Of a stretch of 64,000 bases of DNA, positions 24,432 to 32,606 are shown in pieces. Made by a program: the position numbers and the translations under genes. The first letter of the stretch is position 1, and each line of letters starts with the position of its first letter. The DNA comes from Bacteroidales bacterium 52_46 (GTDB lineage Bacteria; Bacteroidota; Bacteroidia; Bacteroidales; Muribaculaceae): assembly GCA_001915385.1 (NCBI GenBank), contig MNQK01000002.1:62001-126000 (forward strand), in the 5' to 3' direction. The notes beneath the pieces are model-generated. The model was not told the DNA's origin. It was given only the letters and a program-made list of their open reading frames with translations, and searched no databases.

Positions 24432-25316
24432 TTACCTTACCTGGCCGCCGACGATGTCGAGCAGTTCGGTTGTGATACTCTGCTGGCGCAGTTTGTTATA
24501 CTCGAGGCGCAACTGGTCAAGCAGCTTCTTGGCGTTGTCGTTGGCGCTCTGCATGGCCATGACGCGGGCCGCCTGCTCCGAAGCACGGTTTTCGCAGAAT
24601 ACCTCCTGCATCACCGAGAGGATGAACAGCGGCAGCACCTTGTTGAATATGGTGTTGGCGTCGGGCTCGAATATGTAGGGGCGCGACGATTTTGCATCAT
24701 CCTCGGCCGCTCCCAATGCCGCCGTAGTGACGGGCAGAAGGGTATCGACGCGGGGACTCTGACGCGACACGCTCTTGAAATTCATGTAAAGCAGCTCCAC
24801 GCGGTCGGTATCTCCGGCAAGGAAGCTGTCGACGAGGCTGCGGGTGAATGTCTTGACCACTGTGTCGTCGCTCTTGGCGCAGACGCCCTCGGCCGGCTCG
24901 ACCGTGACGTTTGACAACGCTAATTTGCGTGCGGCCTTGGCTATCTTCGCGCCGACGGGTACCACGCGTATCACCGCACTGTCACCCAGTTCGGCACGCA
25001 TCTTGCCGAGCAATGCCACTAACTGCTTGTAGATGTTGACATTGTAGGCACCGCAAAGGCCGTCGTCCGAGCCCCACACCACAACAGTGGCGTTGCGCAC
25101 CTCGCGCTCCTCGAGCAACGGCGACGAGAACGCCGCATCAGCCGACAGCAGGTTGCCGATGATTGTTTCAACCTGACTGCGGAACGGCACGAGCTGCCGG
25201 AGCATCTGCTCGGCTTTGTGCATCTTGGCCGACGACGTCATGCGCATCACTCCGGTGATTTTCTCGGAAGATGCCACAGAGCCTATTCGTCCTTTTAATT
25301 CTCTTAAAGTTGCCAT
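24432..25316 (-). CDS. atpG: ATP synthase F1 subunit gamma
   Basis: A 294-residue protein with the gamma N-terminal helix (ATLRELKGRIGSVASSEKITGVMRMTSSAKMHKAEQ), the central SDDGLCGAYNVNIYKQL Rossmann-like strand and the C-terminal helix signature ASEQAARVMAMQSANDNAKKLLDQL. It is the rotating central stalk of F1. It is the last gene of the atp cluster and is directly followed by nuoI after 63 bp, with no visible terminator or promoter in between. Confidence 0.96.
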   Translation of the reverse strand: MATLRELKGRIGSVASSEKITGVMRMTSSAKMHKAEQMLRQLVPFRSQVETIIGNLLSADAAFSSPLLEEREVRNATVVVWGSDDGLCGAYNVNIYKQLVALLGKMRAELGDSAVIRVVPVGAKIAKAARKLALSNVTVEPAEGVCAKSDDTVVKTFTRSLVDSFLAGDTDRVELLYMNFKSVSRQSPRVDTLLPVTTAALGAAEDDAKSSRPYIFEPDANTIFNKVLPLFILSVMQEVFCENRASEQAARVMAMQSANDNAKKLLDQLRLEYNKLRQQSITTELLDIVGGQVR

Positions 25317-25395
25317 TGTCGGATATCGCGATGATTGGATTTTTAATGTTTAAGTTGTCCGGCAGCGGACATAATCCCTGCCGGACAGCGTTTTA

Positions 25396-26970
25396 TCAAT
25401 TGTAGCGGGCGGCCACTTCGGCTGCCACAGCCTTGAGCTTGTCGGAAACCTCGTCGGTGAGCTTGCCCTGTGCTATAGGCACTATGATTTCCTCCTTGTA
25501 TTTGGCGTGGAGGAGCTGCAAAAGTGCGTTCTCAAACTCGTCCACTTTCTCGATAGGCACATTGCCGAGCAGGCCGTTCACACCGCAGAATATCACTGCC
25601 ACCTGGTTTTCAACTGCCCAGGGCTGATACTGCGGCTGGATGAGCAGACGCTCGTTCTTGCGGCCACGGTCGATGACACGTGCGGTCACGGGGTCGATGT
25701 CGCCGCCGAACTTGGTGAATGCCTCAAGCTCGCGGAACTGTGCCTGGTCGATTTTCAGCGTACCGGCCACTTTCTTCATCGACTTGATCTGTGCGTTACC
25801 GCCGACACGCGACACGGAGATACCCACGTTGATGGCGGGACGGATACCGCGGTTGAACAGTGCGGTCTCCAGATATATCTGTCCGTCGGTGATGGAGATA
25901 ACGTTGGTGGGGATATATGCCGACACGTCGCCGGCCTGAGTCTCAATGATTGGGAGTGCAGTGAGCGAGCCGCCGCCTTTGACGATGGGCTTGAGCACTG
26001 CGGGGAGGTCGTTCATCATCGATGCGACCTTCTGGTTGTCGATAATCTTTGCCGCACGCTCCAGCAGACGCGAGTGCAGGTAGAAGATGTCGCCCGGATA
26101 TGCCTCGCGGCCAGAAGGACGCTTGAGGATAAGCGAAATCTCGCGGTATGCGACAGCCTGCTTCGACAGGTCGTCGTAGACGATGAGCGCGTCGCGGCCC
26201 GTGTCGCGGATATACTCGCCGATAGCCACGCCGGCGAAAGGCGAATAGTAGCGCATGGCTGCCGAGTCGGAAGCCGAGGCCGATACGACTACGGTGTAGT
26301 CGAGGGCGCCGTGCTGGCGGAGTGTCTCGACAGTAGCGGCAATTGACGACGCTTTCTGGCCGATAGCCACGTAGATACAGTAGACGGGCTTGCCGGCTTC
26401 GTAATTGTAGCGCTGGTTGATGATTGTGTCGATTGCGATTGCGGTCTTGCCTATCTGACGGTCGCCGATGATAAGCTCGCGCTGTCCGCGGCCGATGGGC
26501 ACCATGGCGTCGACGGCCTTGATACCTGTCTGCAACGGCTGATTAACGGGCTGACGGAAGATAACGCCCGGGGCCTTGCGCTCCAGAGGCATCAGCAACC
26601 GCTCTCCCTCGATGGGACCACGGCCGTCGACAGGCTCGCCCAATACATTGATTACGCGGCCGAATACACCTTCGCCCACAGGTATGGAGGCGATTTCTCC
26701 GGTGCGGCGCACGGTCATGTTTTCGGTAACTTTGTTGACATCGTTGAGCAGGATGACGCCGACGTTGCTCTCCTCAAGGTTGAGGGCCACGCCCTTGACG
26801 CCGTTTTCAAACTCAACGAGCTCGTTGGCGCACACATTGTCAAGACCATATACGTGTGCCACGCCGTCGCCTACTTCAAGCACCGTGCCTACCTCTTCAA
26901 ACGCTACCTTGGAGTTAACGCTTTCGAGCTGTTGTTTTAATACTTCCGATATCTCGCTGGGGTTAATCAT
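25396..26970 (-). CDS. atpA: ATP synthase F1 subunit alpha
   Basis: A 524-residue non-catalytic nucleotide-binding subunit. The P-loop reads GDRQIGKT, with Ile where most alpha subunits have Thr (GDRQTGKT); this position is not one of the invariant P-loop residues. The PAINVGISVSRVGG stretch near the C-terminal third is the ATPase alpha/beta signature. It follows atpH by 6 bp. Confidence 0.97.
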   Translation of the reverse strand: MINPSEISEVLKQQLESVNSKVAFEEVGTVLEVGDGVAHVYGLDNVCANELVEFENGVKGVALNLEESNVGVILLNDVNKVTENMTVRRTGEIASIPVGEGVFGRVINVLGEPVDGRGPIEGERLLMPLERKAPGVIFRQPVNQPLQTGIKAVDAMVPIGRGQRELIIGDRQIGKTAIAIDTIINQRYNYEAGKPVYCIYVAIGQKASSIAATVETLRQHGALDYTVVVSASASDSAAMRYYSPFAGVAIGEYIRDTGRDALIVYDDLSKQAVAYREISLILKRPSGREAYPGDIFYLHSRLLERAAKIIDNQKVASMMNDLPAVLKPIVKGGGSLTALPIIETQAGDVSAYIPTNVISITDGQIYLETALFNRGIRPAINVGISVSRVGGNAQIKSMKKVAGTLKIDQAQFRELEAFTKFGGDIDPVTARVIDRGRKNERLLIQPQYQPWAVENQVAVIFCGVNGLLGNVPIEKVDEFENALLQLLHAKYKEEIIVPIAQGKLTDEVSDKLKAVAAEVAARYN

Positions 26971-26976
26971 TACTTT

Positions 26977-27522
26977 TTACTTGCTTAAAAGTTTCAAACG
27001 CAATTGTTTCAATTCATTTTTGATTGAAGCGTCAAGACGCTCAGAATCAATCTTTACCACGAAGCCGCCGATAAGGTCGGGGTCGACTGAGGTTTCATAC
27101 TCCACGGTGGCATTGCCCACGTGGCTGCCTATCAAGGCTTTGAGACGTGCCATCTCCTTGTCGCCCAACGGCGCTGCCGATGTGATTTCGACAAGATAGA
27201 TGTTGTTGGCCTTGCGGTACATCTCGAGATAAGCCAGTGCCACGGGCCGCATCATGTCAATGCGGTTGTTGGCAATCAGCAACTTGATGAAGTCGGCAAA
27301 GACCGAATCTTTGTCGGTTGCTCCCGACGCCGTAATCAGCAGTTTCGTCTTGTCGGCGGCGGAGACAAACGGGTTGGTCACCGCCTTGCCGAGGGCGGGC
27401 TGTGCGGCAAAGCTGTCGCCGAGAGTCTGCATCAGGGCATAGACACGCTTGTCCTGCCCCTTCTCATGGGCGAACTTAAGCAGTGCCTTGGCATATCGTC
27501 GTGGTATAAGACCGTCGTTCAT
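26977..27522 (-). CDS. atpH: ATP synthase F1 subunit delta
   Basis: A 181-residue OSCP/delta protein: N-terminal helical domain (RRYAKALLKFAHEKGQDKRV) and C-terminal beta part with the conserved VDPDLIGGFVVKIDSERLDASIKNELKQL. It joins F1 to the peripheral stalk. It lies between atpF (9 bp) and atpA (6 bp). Confidence 0.95.
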   Translation of the reverse strand: MNDGLIPRRYAKALLKFAHEKGQDKRVYALMQTLGDSFAAQPALGKAVTNPFVSAADKTKLLITASGATDKDSVFADFIKLLIANNRIDMMRPVALAYLEMYRKANNIYLVEITSAAPLGDKEMARLKALIGSHVGNATVEYETSVDPDLIGGFVVKIDSERLDASIKNELKQLRLKLLSK

Positions 27523-27531
27523 ATCGCTTTA

Positions 27532-28029
27532 TCAGTTTTTCTTCTCTATTTCGTCGAGCAAACTGTCGACAAGCTGTGTCTGCGCCTTGGAGTCGCTCAT
27601 CTGATTGCGCACCACTTTCTGTGCGATGTTTAGTGCAAATGCGCTCACCTCGTCGCGAATATTCTGCTCAGCCTCCTTGCGGGCCTGCTCGATCTGGAGC
27701 TTGGCCTGGTCGAGTTCCTTGGCTGCGGCCTGACGTGCCTCACCGCGTGCTTCCTCTATTATCTGAGTCTTGACGCGGTCGGCTTCGCGGAGTATGTCGG
27801 CCTGCTGGCGGCGTGCCTCCTGCATCACCTCTTCGGCTTTAGCCTGTGCCTGGTCAAGGTCCTGTTTGGCCTGCTGAGCATATTCCACACCCTTGTCGAT
27901 TAACTCGGCTCGCTGGTCGATCATTTTGGTGATGGCAGGCCACGCAAATTTCCACAGGATGAAAAAGAGCACGGCGAAGCTGAGAAACATCCAAAATATC
28001 AGACCGAAGTCAGGGGTGAATAGTTCCAT
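27532..28029 (-). CDS. atpF: ATP synthase F0 subunit b
   Basis: A 165-residue protein with one N-terminal membrane helix (FGLIFWMFLSFAVLFFILWKFAWPAI) followed by a long Gln/Lys/Glu/Ala coiled coil (about residues 35-165). It forms the peripheral stalk of the ATP synthase. Its neighbours are atpE upstream and atpH downstream. Confidence 0.95.
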   Translation of the reverse strand: MELFTPDFGLIFWMFLSFAVLFFILWKFAWPAITKMIDQRAELIDKGVEYAQQAKQDLDQAQAKAEEVMQEARRQQADILREADRVKTQIIEEARGEARQAAAKELDQAKLQIEQARKEAEQNIRDEVSAFALNIAQKVVRNQMSDSKAQTQLVDSLLDEIEKKN

Positions 28030-28090
28030 TGTTGAAAAGACAGGTTAGTTAAGTTGTTTTGACGTAGATTGAAACTACAGCCTGCTGTTA

Positions 28091-28333
28091 TTAAAGGAAC
28101 AACGCGAGGATACAAACAATCACGGCGAAAAGTGCCACACCTTCCACGAGGGCGGCGATCACGATCATATTGCTTCGGATGTCACCGGCAGCTTCAGGCT
28201 GGCGTGCGATTGCTTCCATTGCTGAAGAACCGATTTTACCGATACCGATACCAGCTGCGATAGCTGCTACACCTGCGCCGAGAGCTGCGCCTAATCCCTG
28301 AAGGGCATCTACTAATGAAATCATTGAGAACAT
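28091..28333 (-). CDS. atpE: ATP synthase F0 subunit c
   Basis: An 80-residue hairpin of two membrane helices with the polar loop ARQPEA and the ion-binding glutamate in ALVEGVALF. The residues that mark sodium-binding c-rings (Gln in helix 1, Ser/Thr after the glutamate) are absent: the positions hold Ile, and Gly-Val after the Glu. Proton coupling is therefore inferred. A short alternative start (MISLVDALQ) two codons downstream is possible. Confidence 0.95.
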   Translation of the reverse strand: MFSMISLVDALQGLGAALGAGVAAIAAGIGIGKIGSSAMEAIARQPEAAGDIRSNMIVIAALVEGVALFAVIVCILALFL

Positions 28334-28379
28334 AGTGTTTTTTATTTTAAATGGTTATTTTTTTAGTTTTAGTTGTCAA

Positions 28380-28445
28380 TTTTTCGGAGTTCTCTGAGTT
28401 CTCGGAGACCTCCGAGTGCTCAGAATGCTCTGAGTGCTCCTGAGT
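28380..28445. repeat. TCTGAG-type 9-bp tandem repeat within the atp operon
   Basis: Six degenerate copies of a 9-bp unit with core TCNGAG (TTCTCTGAG, TTCTCGGAG, ACCTCCGAG, TGCTCAGAA, TGCTCTGAG, TGCTCCTGA) lie in the atpB-atpE gap. Confidence 0.82.
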
Positions 28446-28462
28446 CAGAAGCTCTTGTGCCG

Positions 28463-29566
28463 TCAATGCGCTGCCTCGGCACCGGCATGCTCCTTGTGCG
28501 GGTTTTCCTGCGCGAGGGAGATGAAGATGGTCGAGAGCATCGTGAACACGTAAGCCTGGATGAAGCTGACCAGCACGTCGATCAGCAACATGAAGATGGA
28601 GAAGAGACTGGATACGACTGCCGTGCCGCCTGCCACCGCCATACCCATCTCGGCGAAGATGAAGATGAGCAGTGTGAGCACGAGCACTATCATGTGGCCG
28701 CCCATCATGTTGGCGAACAGACGCACTGTCAGCGCGGCCGGTTTGGTGAACATACCGAATATCTCGATAATCGGCATGATGGGAAGCGGGAATTTGAGCC
28801 ACAGGGGCACATCGGGCCAGAATATTTCCTTCCAGTAGTGCTTCGTGCCGAAGATGTTGGTCACCAGGAAGGTGAGTATCGCAAGCACGAGCGTCACGGC
28901 GATGTTGCCTGTAAGGTTGGCGCCGCCGGGGAACACTACCATAAGCCCCATGAGGTTCATCACGAAGATGAAATAGAATGCGGTGAGAAGATAGGGGGCG
29001 AACTTGGCCGCTTTGTCCTTGAGTGTCGACTTGATGACACCGTCGTAGATGAAAGCGGTCAGCGCCTCGATGGCTCCGAGCCATCCGCGCGGTGCCTTGT
29101 AGCCCTTGCGCTTGTAGTAGCGCTTGAGCGGAAGCAGCAACAGACACACCACTATGACGGTCAGTATCAGCGCGGCGACATTCTTCGTGATAGAGATGTC
29201 GAACGGACGCACCTCCTTGCCGTCGACGATTTCGACGACTTTGCCCTTGAAGTCACCTTTGTCGGCCAGACGGAACGTCTTGTCGCCGTCCACATAGTCC
29301 TGTCCGTGCGATATGCGCTCCGACGAGAATATGTGCAGGCCGTCGCTGCCGAACACTATGATGGGCAGCGGTATCGACTTGTGGTGGCAGAAAGGCACTT
29401 CCCAGCCGTAGCGGTCGCCAAGGTGCTCGAAAATTATCTCTTTCGGGTCGATTTTGCTCTCCCCCTCCGTGCCTTCGTCATGCTTCGACGAAGCCGCAGC
29501 GGGAAAGCTCACCGACACCAGTGTCGAGATAAGCAGTAATGCTATGAGGGTGAGTCGTTTCATCAC
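28463..29566 (-). CDS. atpB: ATP synthase F0 subunit a (extended, Bacteroidota type)
   Basis: A 367-residue protein. Residues 1-26 look like a signal peptide (LIALLLISTLVSVSFPAAAS). They are followed by a roughly 110-residue soluble region (KIDPKEIIFEHLGDRYGWEVPF) and then the normal a-subunit helices. The essential arginine lies in LTVRLFANMMGGHMIVL, and the last helix has IQAYVFTMLSTIFI. The N-terminal extension is usual in Bacteroidota a subunits and is probably exposed in the periplasm. It carries protons to the c-ring. It follows atpC by 2 bp. Confidence 0.95.
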   Translation of the reverse strand: MMKRLTLIALLLISTLVSVSFPAAASSKHDEGTEGESKIDPKEIIFEHLGDRYGWEVPFCHHKSIPLPIIVFGSDGLHIFSSERISHGQDYVDGDKTFRLADKGDFKGKVVEIVDGKEVRPFDISITKNVAALILTVIVVCLLLLPLKRYYKRKGYKAPRGWLGAIEALTAFIYDGVIKSTLKDKAAKFAPYLLTAFYFIFVMNLMGLMVVFPGGANLTGNIAVTLVLAILTFLVTNIFGTKHYWKEIFWPDVPLWLKFPLPIMPIIEIFGMFTKPAALTVRLFANMMGGHMIVLVLTLLIFIFAEMGMAVAGGTAVVSSLFSIFMLLIDVLVSFIQAYVFTMLSTIFISLAQENPHKEHAGAEAAH

Positions 29567-29568
29567 AG

Positions 29569-29802
29569 TTAATATACGCAGACCGACACCAGATTGTTAT
29601 CCACATCAGCAATGCCCCCGTCGATATGTGTGGTCGACGTGACGGAGTCGTGACGGTAGGCGATGTCGCCGGCCACGAGGGTCGATATAAGCGACGCATG
29701 GTTGTTGAGCACCGTGAAGCGTCCCTTTTCGCCCGGCAATGTCACCATGTCAACGTCTCCTTCGAAGAGCACTTCGGTGGCTGAGATGATTTTCAGTGTC
29801 AT
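29569..29802 (-). CDS. atpC: ATP synthase F1 subunit epsilon (short form)
   Basis: Only 77 residues, covering just the N-terminal beta-sandwich (EVLFEGDVDMVTLPGEKGRFTVLNNHASLISTL). The C-terminal two-helix domain that inhibits ATP hydrolysis in many bacteria is missing. Short epsilon subunits are typical of Bacteroidota. It lies between atpD (53 bp upstream) and atpB (2 bp downstream). Confidence 0.93.
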   Translation of the reverse strand: MTLKIISATEVLFEGDVDMVTLPGEKGRFTVLNNHASLISTLVAGDIAYRHDSVTSTTHIDGGIADVDNNLVSVCVY

Positions 29803-29855
29803 ATCGCTGTTATTGGTATTCGTTTATGATAATGTTAACGTAACTTCCGTCCGGC

Positions 29856-31358
29856 TTATTGTACTTCGGCGAGGAGCTTCTTGCCCTTGGCGATGGCGTC
29901 GTCGATTGTACCGACATTGAGGAACGCCTGCTCGGGATACTGGTCCATTTCGCCTGAAAGTATCATCTTGAAGCCGCGGATTGTCTCGCTCAGGGGTACA
30001 AGCACGCCGGGGAGACCGGTGAACTGCTCGGCCACGTGGAACGGCTGCGAGAGGAAACGCTGCGCGCGGCGGGCACGGGCCACGACGAGTTTGTCTTCGT
30101 CGGAAAGCTCGTCGACACCGAGGATGGCGATGATGTCCTGAAGCTCGTTGTACTTCTGGAGCAGCTGCTTGACAGCCTGCGCGGTATTGTAGTGGTCCTC
30201 GCCGATGATGTTGGGGTCGAGGATACGTGAAGTCGATTCGAGAGGGTCGACGGCCGGGTAGATACCGAGCTCGGCGATTTTACGCGAAAGCACGGTCGTG
30301 GCGTCGAGGAACGAGAAGGTTGTGGCCGGTGCCGGGTCGGTCAAGTCGTCGGCAGGCACGTAGATGGCCTGTACGGAGGTGATTGAACCGTTCTTTGTCG
30401 AGGTGATACGCTCCTGCAGGGCACCCATCTCCGAGGCAAGTGTAGGCTGGTAACCCACGGCCGAGGGCATACGGCCGAGAAGAGCCGAAACCTCCGAACC
30501 CGCCTGGGTGAAACGGAAGATGTTGTCGATGAAGAGGAGGATTTCCTTGCCTCCGCCGTCCTGGTCGCGGAACTGCTCGGCCACGGTCAGACCCGAAAGC
30601 GCCACACGCAGACGTGCGCCCGGCGGCTCGTTCATCTGGCCGAACACCAGCGTAGCCTGTGAGTTGGCCACCTCTTTCATGTCGACATCCTCGAGGTTCC
30701 ACTCGCCGCGTTCCATTCCTTCCTTGAATTTCTCGCCGTATTTCATTACGCCGCTCTCAATCATTTCGCGGAGAAGGTCGTTACCCTCGCGGGTACGCTC
30801 ACCGACACCGGTGAACACCGAGAAACCGTTGTGACCTTTGGCGATATTGTTGATAAGCTCCATGATAAGCACGGTCTTGCCTACACCGGCACCGCCGAAC
30901 AGACCGATTTTGCCACCCTTGCTGTAAGGCTCGAGAAGGTCAATCACCTTGATACCGGTATAAAGTATTTCGGTACCGATGGTGAGGTCCTCGAATTTGG
31001 GCGCGGGCTGGTGGATGGGACGGAGCTTGTCGCGGTCGAGCTCGGGAAGGTGGTCGATAGCCTCGCCGATGACGTTGAGCAGACGGCCCTTGACCTGTCC
31101 GCCGGTAGGAACGGCGATGGGTCGTTCGAGGTTCTCGACACGCATGCCGCGCTGCAGTCCGTCGGTACTCTCCATTGCCACGCATCGCACGGTGTCTTCA
31201 CCGATATGCTGCTCTACCTCGAGTATAAGCATTGAGCCGTCGGGACGGTCGATTTTCAATGCAGTGTAAATCGGGGGAAGTACGTTCTGCTCACCTTCGA
31301 AGATGACATCGACTACCGGGCCGATTACTTGGGCTATTTTTCCGTATGTTTCGCTCAT
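29856..31358 (-). CDS. atpD: ATP synthase F1 subunit beta
   Basis: A 500-residue catalytic subunit. Walker A reads GGAGVGKT, followed by VFTGVGERTREGNDL, the Walker B strand ILLFIDNIFRFTQAGSEVSALLGRMPSAVGYQPTL and the PAVDPLESTSR signature. It makes ATP from ADP and phosphate. It is the first gene of the embedded atp cluster and follows nuoH by 87 bp. That gap shows no TAnnTTTG-type box, so expression from the upstream nuo promoter is plausible. Confidence 0.97.
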   Translation of the reverse strand: MSETYGKIAQVIGPVVDVIFEGEQNVLPPIYTALKIDRPDGSMLILEVEQHIGEDTVRCVAMESTDGLQRGMRVENLERPIAVPTGGQVKGRLLNVIGEAIDHLPELDRDKLRPIHQPAPKFEDLTIGTEILYTGIKVIDLLEPYSKGGKIGLFGGAGVGKTVLIMELINNIAKGHNGFSVFTGVGERTREGNDLLREMIESGVMKYGEKFKEGMERGEWNLEDVDMKEVANSQATLVFGQMNEPPGARLRVALSGLTVAEQFRDQDGGGKEILLFIDNIFRFTQAGSEVSALLGRMPSAVGYQPTLASEMGALQERITSTKNGSITSVQAIYVPADDLTDPAPATTFSFLDATTVLSRKIAELGIYPAVDPLESTSRILDPNIIGEDHYNTAQAVKQLLQKYNELQDIIAILGVDELSDEDKLVVARARRAQRFLSQPFHVAEQFTGLPGVLVPLSETIRGFKMILSGEMDQYPEQAFLNVGTIDDAIAKGKKLLAEVQ

Positions 31359-31445
31359 AACCGCTGATTATTTTGCTGTTTTTTCTGTATTTTTTGAGGG
31401 TTAGGGTTTTAATTCACCATCGCTGTGGTAACAGACTGTGGCCGA

Positions 31446-32540
31446 TTACTGCACGGGGACAACCGGACCGTGGAGACCGTAGACAATCACCAGCACCATC
31501 AGCACGAGGTTGAAAAGGTTGATGGGGAGGAGATATTTCCATTCGAGAGCAAGAAGCTGGTCGATACGGAGACGGGGGAATGTCCATTTGAACCAGATGA
31601 TGACGAACGAAAGAGCCACGGCCTTGCCGATAAACCAGATAGGACCGGGGATATAGTTCATCACATCGTTGAAGCCTTCCCAGCCGGGGATATGCAGAGG
31701 CATCCAGCCGCCGAAGAAGAGCAGCGAAGCCACGCCGGCAACGATGAAGAGGTTGAGGTATTCGGCAAGGTAGAAGAAACCGAAGTGGATACCGGAATAC
31801 TCGGTGTGGTAACCTGCGGTAAGCTCAGACTCGGCCTCGGGGAGGTCGAACGGGCCGCGGTTGGTTTCGGCCGTACCTGCTATCATATAGATGATGAAGG
31901 CGATGATGGCGGGGATGTGGCCCGAGAAGATGAACCAACAGTCGCCCTGCGCCTCTACGATACCGGTCACCGACATCGTGCCTGCGAATGCCACCATTGT
32001 GATGACCGACAGGCCGATAGAGAGCTCGTAGCTGACCATCTGAGCGCCCGAACGCAACGCACCGATAAGGGTGAACTTATTGTTTGACGACCATCCGGCG
32101 AGAAGTATGCCGAGCACGCCGATCGACGATACGGCTATCAGGAAGAAGATACCGATGTTGAAGTCGATAACCTGAAGCCCTCTGCCCCACGGAAGCACCG
32201 CAAATGCGAGCATCGAGGCTGCTATCACGAGATAGGGAGCCAGGGCAAAGAGGAATTTATCGGTATGCTTGAGGCAGATAAGCTCTTTGATAAGGATTTT
32301 GAACATATCGGCGAAACTTTGCAGCACGCCGAAAGGACCTACGCGGTTCGGGCCGAGACGGCACTGGAACGCCGCACACACCTTGCGCTCGAAATAGATG
32401 TAGAATAGAGCGAGCAGAGAATATGCCAGCAGCAGGCCGACACCTATGAGGACGCACTCGGTCAGCACCACCAGCCAGTTTGCCATGAATGAAGCCAGCA
32501 GGTCGTGAATCCATCCTGTTATGTTAGAAAAGTCAAACAT
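31446..32540 (-). CDS. nuoH: NADH-quinone oxidoreductase subunit H
   Basis: A 364-residue membrane subunit with eight or nine helices. Conserved quinone-site features include FERKVCAAFQCRLGPNRVGPFGVLQSFADMFKILIKE, ELSIGLSV, ETNRGPFDLPEAESELTAGYHTEYSG and the C-terminal FKWTFPRLRIDQLLALEWKYLLPINL. It forms the quinone chamber of complex I. It ends the first nuo segment and is followed by atpD instead of nuoI. Confidence 0.95.
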   Translation of the reverse strand: MFDFSNITGWIHDLLASFMANWLVVLTECVLIGVGLLLAYSLLALFYIYFERKVCAAFQCRLGPNRVGPFGVLQSFADMFKILIKELICLKHTDKFLFALAPYLVIAASMLAFAVLPWGRGLQVIDFNIGIFFLIAVSSIGVLGILLAGWSSNNKFTLIGALRSGAQMVSYELSIGLSVITMVAFAGTMSVTGIVEAQGDCWFIFSGHIPAIIAFIIYMIAGTAETNRGPFDLPEAESELTAGYHTEYSGIHFGFFYLAEYLNLFIVAGVASLLFFGGWMPLHIPGWEGFNDVMNYIPGPIWFIGKAVALSFVIIWFKWTFPRLRIDQLLALEWKYLLPINLFNLVLMVLVIVYGLHGPVVPVQ

Positions 32541-32606
32541 GAAGATTTTATCTTTATTTGATAATTACTATATTTCCGTTTTTATAATACTGTGACCCGG
32601 CCGGAA

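Noticed and set aside
26420..26470. GDRQIGKT in AtpA as a defective P-loop
   Set aside because: The changed position is one of the variable residues of the P-loop, and the alpha subunit is non-catalytic.
28091..28333. Sodium-dependent ATP synthase
   Set aside because: The Gln in helix 1 and Ser/Thr after the glutamate that bind sodium in known c-rings are not present.
28347..29147. 266-codon minus-strand frame ending in repeated HSE/NSE units
   Set aside because: It overlaps atpB in another frame. The repeated end is only the translation of the 9-bp intergenic tract.
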